NCBI GenBank assembly: GCA_964406465.1
Contig: CAYORT010000005.1
Coordinates: 79,795-143,794, forward strand
Direction: 5' to 3'
Source of the DNA: JAHEZL01 sp964406465
Lineage (GTDB): Bacteria > Bacteroidota > Bacteroidia > Flavobacteriales_C > GCA-002722245
Length of the DNA: 64,000 nucleotides
Part shown: piece by piece, positions 9,784 through 17,292 of the stretch
How the letters are laid out: each line of letters opens with the position of its first letter
How positions within the stretch are numbered: the stretch's first letter is position 1
Program-made: the position numbers and the translations under genes
Notes under the pieces: generated by a model
Database searches by the model: none
Seen by the model: the letters and a program-made list of their open reading frames with translations, nothing else
Told to the model about the DNA's origin: nothing

Positions 9784-10678
9784 GTACCTTAAAAATATTG
9801 ATATCGATCGCGCCAGATGGGATAAGTGCGTTGCCAGTAGCTTGCAACAATTGCCATATGCCCATTCTTGGTATTTAGATGCTGCCGCCGACAATTGGGA
9901 TGCAATTGTGGTAGACAATTACAATGCTGTTTTTCCTTTACCTTGGCGCAAAAAATGGGGAATTTCCTATGTGTATCCTCCTTTTTTTATTCAACAGTTA
10001 GGCTTGATTTCTTCTCAATCTTATGATTCAAGAACTATAGATTCGATATTGAATGAAGTTAAAAGCTACTTTAAATACTTCGAGTTGTATTTGAATTCTC
10101 ACAATGAATCATCTTTAAGTACTCAACTCAAAAGGAATTATGAATTGAGTTTAGCTCCTCCTATAGAGGATTTACGTAAGAATTATTCTGAGAATACGCG
10201 TCGCAACATTAAAAAAGCGCAAAGCTTGAATTTGCATGTAAACAAGGTTTCTTTTGCCGATAAGATTATTGAGATGTTTAGAAGAGGTAGAGGTGCGCAA
10301 TTAAAAACCCTGGATAACGATGATTACAATCGCTTTTCAAAAATATTGCAAAGCTGCGAGCAGCATTCAGCTGTGCAGTACTTCGAAGTAAGTAATATTG
10401 AAGGTGAATTGTTTGCCGGAGCTTGTTTACTGAAAACGGCAGGTAGAGTAGTTTTCATTTTTTCGGGGAATACCGATGAAGGAAGAAAAAGTGGAGCAAT
10501 GCATTTTTTAATTGATCACATGATTAAAAATTTCGCAGGTAAAGAAATGGTTTTTGATTTTGAAGGTTCGAATGACGATAATTTAGGTCGATTTTATCAA
10601 AGCTTTGGAGCAGAGAACAAAGCTTATTCATTTGTAAAGTTGAATAATTTGCCTTTTCCTTACAATCTTTTTAAATAA
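9773..10678 (+). CDS. FemAB/BioF2-like GNAT acyltransferase
   Basis: The 301-residue protein has the double-GNAT architecture of FemAB-like proteins. An N-terminal half carries HSWYLDAAADNW. The characteristic stretch NYSENTRRNIKKAQ lies near residue 137. The C-terminal GNAT half includes FIFSGNTDEGRKSGAMHFLID and FDFEGS. Such proteins transfer amino acids or acyl groups to cell-wall or surface glycans. It overlaps the deacetylase gene by 11 bp. This suggests paired deacetylation and N-acylation of one glycan, which is inference. Confidence 0.75.
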   Translation: MEIKYLKNIDIDRARWDKCVASSLQQLPYAHSWYLDAAADNWDAIVVDNYNAVFPLPWRKKWGISYVYPPFFIQQLGLISSQSYDSRTIDSILNEVKSYFKYFELYLNSHNESSLSTQLKRNYELSLAPPIEDLRKNYSENTRRNIKKAQSLNLHVNKVSFADKIIEMFRRGRGAQLKTLDNDDYNRFSKILQSCEQHSAVQYFEVSNIEGELFAGACLLKTAGRVVFIFSGNTDEGRKSGAMHFLIDHMIKNFAGKEMVFDFEGSNDDNLGRFYQSFGAENKAYSFVKLNNLPFPYNLFK

Positions 10679-10690
10679 AAACAAGTTTTA

Positions 10691-11374
10691 CTATTTGGAT
10701 GGAGTATTCATTTCTCTCACGATTTCCTGTCTGTACCATTCTTTTTTTGTAGTATTCCAAAACCAAGGATTTTCGTTCATCATTTTTTCTAGACTTAAAG
10801 GCATTTCTGTGTCTATTTTTACCAATGGATTGTTGTCGTTGTCGAAGGTGATTTTGGTTTCATACCAATTGATGCTGGCTCCCGGATTTAGATGTATGTT
10901 TGCGCTTTCTACTGAACCATCTTCTCTAAACTTCAAGGAAGTGCTAATTTGATAACTTGATCTAACATCTTCAAAAACATAAGTAATTTCACCTTTTTTG
11001 TTGTACAGCGTTATTTTCTTTTTGTCGTTTTTGAATGAGCCTTCTACAACCGATTTTTTACCATTATCGTATTTATGCACAATAGAATCGGGGATTTTCG
11101 CTACTGTTAAAGAAGGGGGAGTTTGTCGAATAATTTTTTTTGGGGATGGTTCGTCCTTTTTTGTAGGTGACTCAGTAATTTTTTCCGATTTATTCTCTTT
11201 CACAATTACCGAATCTCTACTATGAGTTTGCTTGCTCTCCTTGTTGAGTTCGTTCACTTTAATTTGAAGAGAGTCTATTTTGCGCAATAACTCATCATTA
11301 TTGCTCTCGTAGTGATTTTCTTGGTAGCAAGAAAATAGAAAAAATAGCGGTGCTGCTAAGTAGAATTTATTCAT
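10691..11374 (-). CDS. Putative lipoprotein with YwqK/MORN-like region
   Basis: The 227-residue protein has a short hydrophobic leader ending in the lipobox FLFSC (Cys16). A charged coiled-coil-like segment (LLRKIDSLQIKVNELNKE) and a Lys/Ser/Pro-rich linker follow. The beta-rich C-terminal half resembles MORN/YwqK-type repeats (YDNGKKSVVEGSFKN, FREDGSVES). The function is unknown. It is convergent with the FemAB-like gene and separated from the kinase gene upstream by 45 bp. Confidence 0.7.
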   Translation of the reverse strand: MNKFYLAAPLFFLFSCYQENHYESNNDELLRKIDSLQIKVNELNKESKQTHSRDSVIVKENKSEKITESPTKKDEPSPKKIIRQTPPSLTVAKIPDSIVHKYDNGKKSVVEGSFKNDKKKITLYNKKGEITYVFEDVRSSYQISTSLKFREDGSVESANIHLNPGASINWYETKITFDNDNNPLVKIDTEMPLSLEKMMNENPWFWNTTKKEWYRQEIVREMNTPSK

Positions 11375-11419
11375 AAATTGGCGTTGGATGGAAGTTGAAA
11401 AACAACAATCGCGCCTTTT

Positions 11420-12034
11420 TTAGAACAAGCCGTTAATTTCGGCATCAATCTTTTCGATGATTTTACCTAAGTCTTCCTTTTTTTCGGGGAAATTGTTTTG
11501 ATCAACATCGATGATGAGCAGTTTTCCTGCATCGTATGTAGAAATCCACGCTTCGTATCTTTCGTTCAATCTATTTAAATAATCTAAACGAATAGATGCC
11601 TCGTACTCTCTTCCTCTTTTTTGAATTTGATTTACAAGCGTAGGAACACTTGCACGCAAATAAATCAGTAGATCTGGAGCTTGAATTACGCTATTAATGA
11701 GGTTGAAGAGATCGTTGTAAGTATTGAAATCACGCTTAAGCATGAGGTTCATCGCATTAAGGTTGGGAGCAAAGATGTATGCATCTTCGTAAATGGTTCT
11801 ATCTTGAATAACACTTTTACCCGACTTTCTTATTTCTTGAATTTTACTGAAACGATTGTGCAAGAAGTAAATTTGAAGGTTGAACGACCATCGTTGCATA
11901 TCTTCATAGAAGTCATTCAAATAGGGGTTATCGTCAGCATCTTCGTAATTGGCTTCCCAATTGTAATGTTTGGCAAGCAACGATGTTAGAGTTGTTTTTC
12001 CTGAACCAATATTACCAGCAACAGCTATATGCAT
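11420..12034 (-). CDS. Deoxynucleoside kinase
   Basis: This enzyme phosphorylates deoxynucleosides in the salvage pathway. The 204-residue protein has the P-loop GNIGSGKT at residues 7-14, the substrate-side motif QDRTIYEDAYIF (DRT/DRS box with catalytic Asp/Arg) and a lid-type RGREYE segment. The size and motifs match the deoxyadenosine/deoxyguanosine kinase family. Which base is preferred cannot be read from the sequence. It is the last gene of a minus-strand run with the lipoprotein gene at 12066 and GH3. Confidence 0.9.
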   Translation of the reverse strand: MHIAVAGNIGSGKTTLTSLLAKHYNWEANYEDADDNPYLNDFYEDMQRWSFNLQIYFLHNRFSKIQEIRKSGKSVIQDRTIYEDAYIFAPNLNAMNLMLKRDFNTYNDLFNLINSVIQAPDLLIYLRASVPTLVNQIQKRGREYEASIRLDYLNRLNERYEAWISTYDAGKLLIIDVDQNNFPEKKEDLGKIIEKIDAEINGLF

Positions 12035-12065
12035 AAATAATCCTTAAAATGTTTGTTGCGCTAAA

Positions 12066-12914
12066 TTAAGGGTTTAGTTTGTAAATACGAAGGCTATCGG
12101 CATTAAGTATGTATAGTTTTTTTTCATTGATGCTAAAGTCGGTCATTAATGAATCGCTAAATAGTTTGTTGAATTCTAGAGTTCTTGTATTCAAAGTGTT
12201 GATTTCATTGCCTTGTCGGAATGCCAAAGTGTTTTCAATTACATTGAATTTAGAGATGTTGAGTTCTGGTATTTTTCTAAGAAAAGCGCCATAATTATCA
12301 AAAACGAAAATCCCCTTCTGAGGGTCGTTGATGTAAAGTCCTGTAGTTCTTTCCAACATTTGAATAGGAGAGATGGTTTCACCGATAATTCTTTGAATAT
12401 TTAGAATTTCAACTTCAATTTTTAGCGTATTGCTAATTTTCACCAATTTATCTTGTTTCACGTCGTATACCCAAATGCCATTGTTTAGCGATTTGCAAAC
12501 CACCTCAGCTTGGTCTAATCCAAAATCCATTAAGCTAACATTAAAGCTGCCTTCTGCTAAAAAATTATCTAGAAAGGTAATGAGGGAAAGGTCTTTGTAG
12601 AAAACCAAAATTTTCATTGGATCGCCAGCGTCTATAAGTGTTATGGTTCCCGATTTTTTGCTGTCAAAAACGAATTTCTGATTGTTCTGTGAGCTTGTTT
12701 TCCAAATTGAAGTAGAGTTTGAGATATAATAATTTTCAACGGGGTCACAGTTTACCTGATTTCCGGCCACTTTGCTGGCAGATATTAGAGGTAGAACCAA
12801 TACAGAATCTTTATTATTTGATGAATTGACTGTTTTTGTTGCAACTCGAGTGCTAGTAGCAGCTACGCAAGAAACAAGAATGACAAGAACCACGAAGAAA
12901 ATTGTTTTTTTCAT
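12066..12914 (-). CDS. Putative lipoprotein, beta-propeller-like
   Basis: The 282-residue product has a hydrophobic leader with lipobox ILVSC (Cys16). Repeated short beta-strand blocks with Asp/Asn turns follow, suggesting a small propeller. Family not recognised. Its ATG overlaps the GH3 stop codon by 4 bases (ATGA), so it is translationally coupled to the GH3 gene. The leader indicates export and membrane anchoring; nothing more specific can be supported. Confidence 0.7.
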   Translation of the reverse strand: MKKTIFFVVLVILVSCVAATSTRVATKTVNSSNNKDSVLVLPLISASKVAGNQVNCDPVENYYISNSTSIWKTSSQNNQKFVFDSKKSGTITLIDAGDPMKILVFYKDLSLITFLDNFLAEGSFNVSLMDFGLDQAEVVCKSLNNGIWVYDVKQDKLVKISNTLKIEVEILNIQRIIGETISPIQMLERTTGLYINDPQKGIFVFDNYGAFLRKIPELNISKFNVIENTLAFRQGNEINTLNTRTLEFNKLFSDSLMTDFSINEKKLYILNADSLRIYKLNP

Positions 12915-14425
12915 TTTAGTACAAAAGCTTTTATTTCTTCAAACCAAATTCTATCGTTGTTAAGTCGGGGTATTTTATTCTGACCGCCTAATTTATTTTT
13001 ACTTTTCAGCCACTCATAAAATGTGCCTTTCTTAACAGCAATTATTTGTGGTTCACGAAGCACCATATCTTGATGGCGTTTTGCTTCGTAATCTGAATTT
13101 AAGGATTTTAGGGCATTATCTAAACAATAATTGAATTTAGTGAGGTCTTGAGGTATGTTCTCAAATTCAATTATCCATTCGTGTGCGCCACTTTCCGAGT
13201 TATTAAAGAATATTGGTGCAATTGTATATTCGCTAATGCTAACATTGCATTTTTGAGCTGCTATTTCTATAGCTTTTTCAGTATTGCTTACCATTAATTC
13301 TTCTCCAAAAACATTGATGAATTGTTTGGTTCGCCCCTCAATCACAAATCGATGCGGTTTAATGGATGTAAATTGTATAGTATCGCCAAGTTGATATCTC
13401 CATAACCCTGCATTTGTGGAGATAATCATAGCATAAGTCTTTCCACATTCAACCTTATCGATGGGAATAACAGTAGGTTCTTTGTTGTCGATTTCTTCAA
13501 AGGGTATGAATTCATAAAAAATGCCATAGTCAAGCATCAACATAAATTCATGAATATTACTTTGAGGTTGAATACCAAAGAATCCTTCTGATGCATTATA
13601 AATTTCAATGCATCTTAGTTTTTTTGAAGGAAAGAATTCATTCAGTTGATTTTCAAATGGCTGAAGCTTAACCCCTCCATGCATATACATTTCCAAATTT
13701 GGCCAAACTTCTTCAATATTTTTCTTGCCAGTTTTTTCTAAAACCTTTTTAAAGAAAACCATTGTCCATGAAGGAACTCCTGAAATTGATGTAATATTTT
13801 GAGGAATGGTATCTTGGGCCATTTTATCTATTTTTTCTTCCCATTTGCCTAAAAAAGCAATTTCTTTTTTCGGACTCCTCATTCTAGTTACCCAGTATGG
13901 AAGATTATCTATAAGAATGGCTGATAAATCGCCAATGTAGCTGTCTCCATCTAAGGGATTTATTTCATGACTACCTCCTAGAGTTAGGCTTTTTCCGATG
14001 AATATTCGTGCGTTTGGATATTCGGTGCAATAAAAAGATAAAATATCTTTACCAGCTCTGTAATGGCAATTAAATAAGGCTTCTTTGCTTACCGGTATGT
14101 ATTTGCTTTTGTCGTTGGTAGTGCCCGAAGATTTCGCAAACCATGTGATTTTTGTTGGCCACAGTAAATTTTGTTCTCCATTTAAATTACGCTCTATATA
14201 TGGATAAAGCTCTTCATAGTGATGCAAAGGAATTTTCGTTTTAAATTCCTTATATGTGGTTATTTCTTTGAAGTTGTATTTCTTCCCAAACTCTGTGTTT
14301 TTGGCCATTTTTATTAATGTATGGAGCGTTTGGAGCTGACTCTCTGAAGGATTACTCAAAAAATGACCAATGCGCTTTTGCCTTCTGCGCATGATGTAAA
14401 CAATAATTGAGTTGAGTAAAGACAT
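12911..14425 (-). CDS. GH3-family acyl-adenylate-forming enzyme
   Basis: The 504-residue protein belongs to the GH3 family, named after plant auxin-responsive amidosynthetases and also present in Bacteroidota. ANL-type motifs include the phosphate-binding SSGTTNDKSKYIP near residue 105, ISGVPSW near 212, IYNASEG near 275 and the hinge region LGDTIQF/IEGRTKQFINVFGEEL. Such enzymes adenylate a carboxylic acid and join it to an amino acid. The bacterial substrates are unknown. It starts the minus-strand run GH3-lipoprotein-kinase and has its own -7 element. Confidence 0.9.
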   Translation of the reverse strand: MSLLNSIIVYIMRRRQKRIGHFLSNPSESQLQTLHTLIKMAKNTEFGKKYNFKEITTYKEFKTKIPLHHYEELYPYIERNLNGEQNLLWPTKITWFAKSSGTTNDKSKYIPVSKEALFNCHYRAGKDILSFYCTEYPNARIFIGKSLTLGGSHEINPLDGDSYIGDLSAILIDNLPYWVTRMRSPKKEIAFLGKWEEKIDKMAQDTIPQNITSISGVPSWTMVFFKKVLEKTGKKNIEEVWPNLEMYMHGGVKLQPFENQLNEFFPSKKLRCIEIYNASEGFFGIQPQSNIHEFMLMLDYGIFYEFIPFEEIDNKEPTVIPIDKVECGKTYAMIISTNAGLWRYQLGDTIQFTSIKPHRFVIEGRTKQFINVFGEELMVSNTEKAIEIAAQKCNVSISEYTIAPIFFNNSESGAHEWIIEFENIPQDLTKFNYCLDNALKSLNSDYEAKRHQDMVLREPQIIAVKKGTFYEWLKSKNKLGGQNKIPRLNNDRIWFEEIKAFVLK

Positions 14426-14441
14426 TAATAGATTCTTTCAG

Positions 14442-14449
14442 CAAAAGTA
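14442..14449 (-). promoter_or_regulatory. -7 promoter element for GH3
   Basis: The minus strand reads TACTTTTG, a perfect TAnnTTTG element, 17 bp before the GH3 start. An ATTG 16 bp upstream is only a weak -33 match. Confidence 0.5.
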
Positions 14450-14474
14450 AATGAAATAGTTTAGTCAATTGTGC

Positions 14475-14482
14475 TAATTTAG
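14475..14482 (+). promoter_or_regulatory. Possible -7 element at the folK start
   Basis: TAATTTAG is a partial TAnnTTTG match ending 4 bases before the GTG start of folK. This would give an almost leaderless mRNA. Confidence 0.3.
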
Positions 14483-14486
14483 CCTC

Positions 14487-14954
14487 GTGAAAAATAAAGA
14501 TATCTTTTTACTGCTTGGTACTAACTTAGGTGATAGAAGCGCGAATTTAAGTATTGCAGCATCAAAAATCAATCAATTCGTTGGTGAAGTAGTATTAAAA
14601 TCAAGTGTTTTAGAAACCGAGCCATGGGGATTTTCGGCGCCAGAGAAATTTCTCAATCAAGCATTGCAAATTGAAACGAATCTCAATCCATTTGAATTAC
14701 TTACTAAAATTAAGGAAATTGAGTATGAAATGGGCAGAAAGGTAAAAAAAATGGAAGGTTATGAGTCGAGAATAATAGATATTGATATTTTATTTTTTGG
14801 CCAACAAATAATAAATGATCCTAATTTAATCATCCCACATCCGCAATTGCAAAATAGGTATTTCGCTCTAAAGCCTTTAAGCGAGTTAGCTTCAGAGTAC
14901 AGGCATCCGATTTTGAAAAAGAATGTGGAAACCTTGTTGAAGGAAAATGTTTAA
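14487..14954 (+). CDS. folK: HPPK, folate pathway pyrophosphokinase
   Basis: FolK transfers pyrophosphate from ATP to 6-hydroxymethyl-7,8-dihydropterin in folate synthesis. The 155-residue protein shows the family motifs LGTNLGDR near residue 10, ETEPWGF near 45, and RIIDIDILFFG near 95 with the Mg-binding Asp pair. IPHPQLQNRYFALKPL lies near 120. The start is GTG, and no ATG lies in a position that would keep the N-terminal strand. It is divergent from GH3. Confidence 0.95.
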   Translation: MKNKDIFLLLGTNLGDRSANLSIAASKINQFVGEVVLKSSVLETEPWGFSAPEKFLNQALQIETNLNPFELLTKIKEIEYEMGRKVKKMEGYESRIIDIDILFFGQQIINDPNLIIPHPQLQNRYFALKPLSELASEYRHPILKKNVETLLKENV

Positions 14955-14998
14955 GTTAAATAATCTTGAAGCAAAAAAATAACAGAAAAAATATTGAA

Positions 14999-15006
14999 TA
15001 CCTTTG
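14999..15006 (+). promoter_or_regulatory. -7 promoter element for the OmpA-type gene
   Basis: A perfect TACCTTTG lies 62 bp before the ATG. A good -33 TTTG is not visible. The resulting leader is about 55-60 nt, AT-rich and without an obvious structured element. Confidence 0.55.
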
Positions 15007-15068
15007 TGAAAATTTAAAACATTGTTTATCATTGCACCAAATTATAGCATTTTAATAAATATTTAATC

Positions 15069-16541
15069 ATGAAATTGAAATCAGTATTAGCAACAGGAAC
15101 TGCACTTTTATTAGGGGTTTCTTCGCTTAAAGCAGGAGATACTCTTAAATTCGTCGAGAGATTGTCGTTTGGAGTTTCTTTTGGGTCAAACTTGACCTAC
15201 ACCGACCTTAAACAATATGACTTTGGTATTGCTACCAAGTACCATTCAGAGCTTGGATGGGGTGGTGGAATCAATGCGTCAGTAGCTCTGAATTCAATTT
15301 TTGCTTTACAAGGTCAATTAAACTATGCAACTATCAATGGTGTGCATAGATTAGGAACAGGTACTAGCCATAAAAAACATACAAAATCTTACAATCACTA
15401 TTTTTCTGGTGACTTGTTCGATTACACATTCGATGTGAATGTTAATATTACTAACTTATTATTCAACCCTAAGCACCAATTGCGTAAATACTACATTTAT
15501 GGTTATGCAGGTGTTGGTTTAGTATCTTTTAGATCTATCAGATACAAATTGGTAAATGACAGTGACTCTGATCCAATTTTGTCTTATGAGGGATACAAAA
15601 GTTCAGATATGAAGAATTTGACTAAAGTTCCTAGAACTAACGAGGTGTTTATTCCACTTGGTTTAGGTGTTAGATACAAATTGAATTCGAACTGGTCTCT
15701 TACATTAGAAACTAGTGGTAGATATATGAAGTCTGATAAATTAGATGCGTTTGTTGCAGGTAAAGCAAAAGATTCATATCAATTATCTACTGTAGGTGTT
15801 GTTTACAACTTCTCTGCTAAAATCGATGAACCAGAATCTAAACAAGTTGTTGATGACTTGGCTAAAGTTGGTGAATTAATCGATGGTTTCGGTGATAAAG
15901 ACGGTGACGGTGTTGCTGATAGATATGACAAAGACCAAAATACTCCAGCAGGTGTTAAAGCATATGCTGATGGTACTTCAGTTGATTCTGATGGTGATGC
16001 TGTACCTGATTATTTAGATAAAGAAAAATTCTCAAACGCTGGTGCTAAAGTTGACGAGAATGGTGTTGAGTCTGATGCAGACGGTGACCATGTGCCAGAT
16101 AGCAAAGACCTTGAGCCTAATTCAGCTAAAGGTGCGCAAGTTGATGTAGCTGGTGTTACAATTAAAACTGGTGGTGCAACTACAGTTACTGGTGGTAATG
16201 GTTCGGCTTACGTTGCAACTGGTTTGCCTTCAATCTACTTCGATGTTAATTCATCTGCACTTGATTACAAATCTTACGATGCATTAACTACAATTGCTAA
16301 AGCATTGAAAGCTAACGCTAACTTGAAATTGGTAGTTGTTGGACACGCAGATGCTCAAGGTACTTCTGATTACAACCAAAAATTAGGTTTGAAAAGAGCT
16401 GAAGCTGTAGTAAACTACTTAGTTAAAGTTTACGGTATTGACAGATCAAGATTGTCTGCTGACACTAAAGGTTCTTCTGATAGAATTACTAAACAGAAAA
16501 ACTCAATGGCTGACAGACGTGTTGACATCATGTCGAAATAA
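15069..16541 (+). CDS. OmpA-family outer-membrane protein with TSP3 repeats
   Basis: The 490-residue protein has a signal peptide (cleavage near SLKAG, residue 23) and an N-terminal eight-strand-type barrel of about 230 residues. A calcium-binding thrombospondin type-3 stretch follows near 275-355, with repeated D-x-D-x-D-G motifs such as DKDGDGVADRYD. The C-terminal OmpA peptidoglycan-binding domain lies near 385-490 (VVVGHADAQGTSDYN, LGLKRAEAV, DRRVDIM). It anchors the outer membrane to the wall. Strong promoter and terminator signals around it fit an abundant protein. Confidence 0.93.
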   Translation: MKLKSVLATGTALLLGVSSLKAGDTLKFVERLSFGVSFGSNLTYTDLKQYDFGIATKYHSELGWGGGINASVALNSIFALQGQLNYATINGVHRLGTGTSHKKHTKSYNHYFSGDLFDYTFDVNVNITNLLFNPKHQLRKYYIYGYAGVGLVSFRSIRYKLVNDSDSDPILSYEGYKSSDMKNLTKVPRTNEVFIPLGLGVRYKLNSNWSLTLETSGRYMKSDKLDAFVAGKAKDSYQLSTVGVVYNFSAKIDEPESKQVVDDLAKVGELIDGFGDKDGDGVADRYDKDQNTPAGVKAYADGTSVDSDGDAVPDYLDKEKFSNAGAKVDENGVESDADGDHVPDSKDLEPNSAKGAQVDVAGVTIKTGGATTVTGGNGSAYVATGLPSIYFDVNSSALDYKSYDALTTIAKALKANANLKLVVVGHADAQGTSDYNQKLGLKRAEAVVNYLVKVYGIDRSRLSADTKGSSDRITKQKNSMADRRVDIMSK

Positions 16542-16563
16542 TTAGATTAGATTAAATATTACG

Positions 16564-16596
16564 AAAAACCCTCGGTCGAAAGGCCGAGGGTTTTTT
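16564..16596 (+). terminator. Intrinsic terminator after the OmpA-type gene
   Basis: An 11-12 bp stem AAAACCCTCGG/CCGAGGGTTTT with an 8-base loop is followed by six T. Confidence 0.9.
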
Positions 16597-16671
16597 GTTT
16601 TTATTAAAGCAGTTTAGTCTCTTATTTATAGCGTTTGTTTTAGTAACTCTTTAATGGATATTGCACTGTTC

Positions 16672-17202
16672 CTATGTTTTTAACTTCACAAAGAAGTCCC
16701 AAACCAAAATACCAGCGCAAACCGAAACATTTAAAGAATGCTTGGTTCCATATTGCGGTACTTCTATACAAATATCACTTGATTTAATTACTTCGTCACT
16801 TACGCCATCAACTTCATTGCCTAAAACAATAGCATACTTTTCTTCTTTGTTGGGTTTGAAATTGTTTAAGAGGACTGGATTTTCTACTTGCTCGACGGAT
16901 ATAATTTTAAATCCTCTATCTTTTAAATCTTGAATACCATCAATTGCCTTTTCAAAATGTTTCCAGTTCACCGATTCTGTAGCGCCAAGTGCTGTTTTTT
17001 GTATCTCTCGATGAGGTGGAGTAGCTGTGATGCCCAATAGATATATTCCTTCTAGCAGGAAGGCGTCTGCTGTTCGAAAAATGGATCCTACATTATTTAA
17101 GCTTCTTACATTGTCTAAAACCAATATTATTTGGGTTTTTTCTTGTTTTTTAAAATCCTCAACACTTAAACGATTGAGTTCATCCATGCTTAGTTTCTTC
17201 AT
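16672..17202 (-). CDS. SpoU/TrmH-family RNA 2'-O-methyltransferase
   Basis: The 176-residue SPOUT protein carries the three family motifs: NNVGSIFRTADAF near residue 36, IVLGNEVDGVS near 126 and HSLNVSVCAGI near 155. These form the trefoil-knot SAM site. It probably methylates a ribose in tRNA or rRNA. The short N-terminal extension (about 25 residues) is unlike the L30e-like domain of RlmB, so a TrmL/TrmH-like tRNA target is more likely, but this is inference. It is divergent from mutS with 90 bp between. Confidence 0.9.
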   Translation of the reverse strand: MKKLSMDELNRLSVEDFKKQEKTQIILVLDNVRSLNNVGSIFRTADAFLLEGIYLLGITATPPHREIQKTALGATESVNWKHFEKAIDGIQDLKDRGFKIISVEQVENPVLLNNFKPNKEEKYAIVLGNEVDGVSDEVIKSSDICIEVPQYGTKHSLNVSVCAGILVWDFFVKLKT

Positions 17203-17292
17203 TATTTCTTTATAAAATGTTAATATTAATCTACTGCGTTTTCCCTTCTAAACAGTGCGCTTTTCTATATTTACCAAGCAAACTATTTCATT

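Noticed and set aside
15007..15068. Structured RNA leader of the OmpA-type gene
   Set aside because: No stable inverted repeat is visible in the leader.
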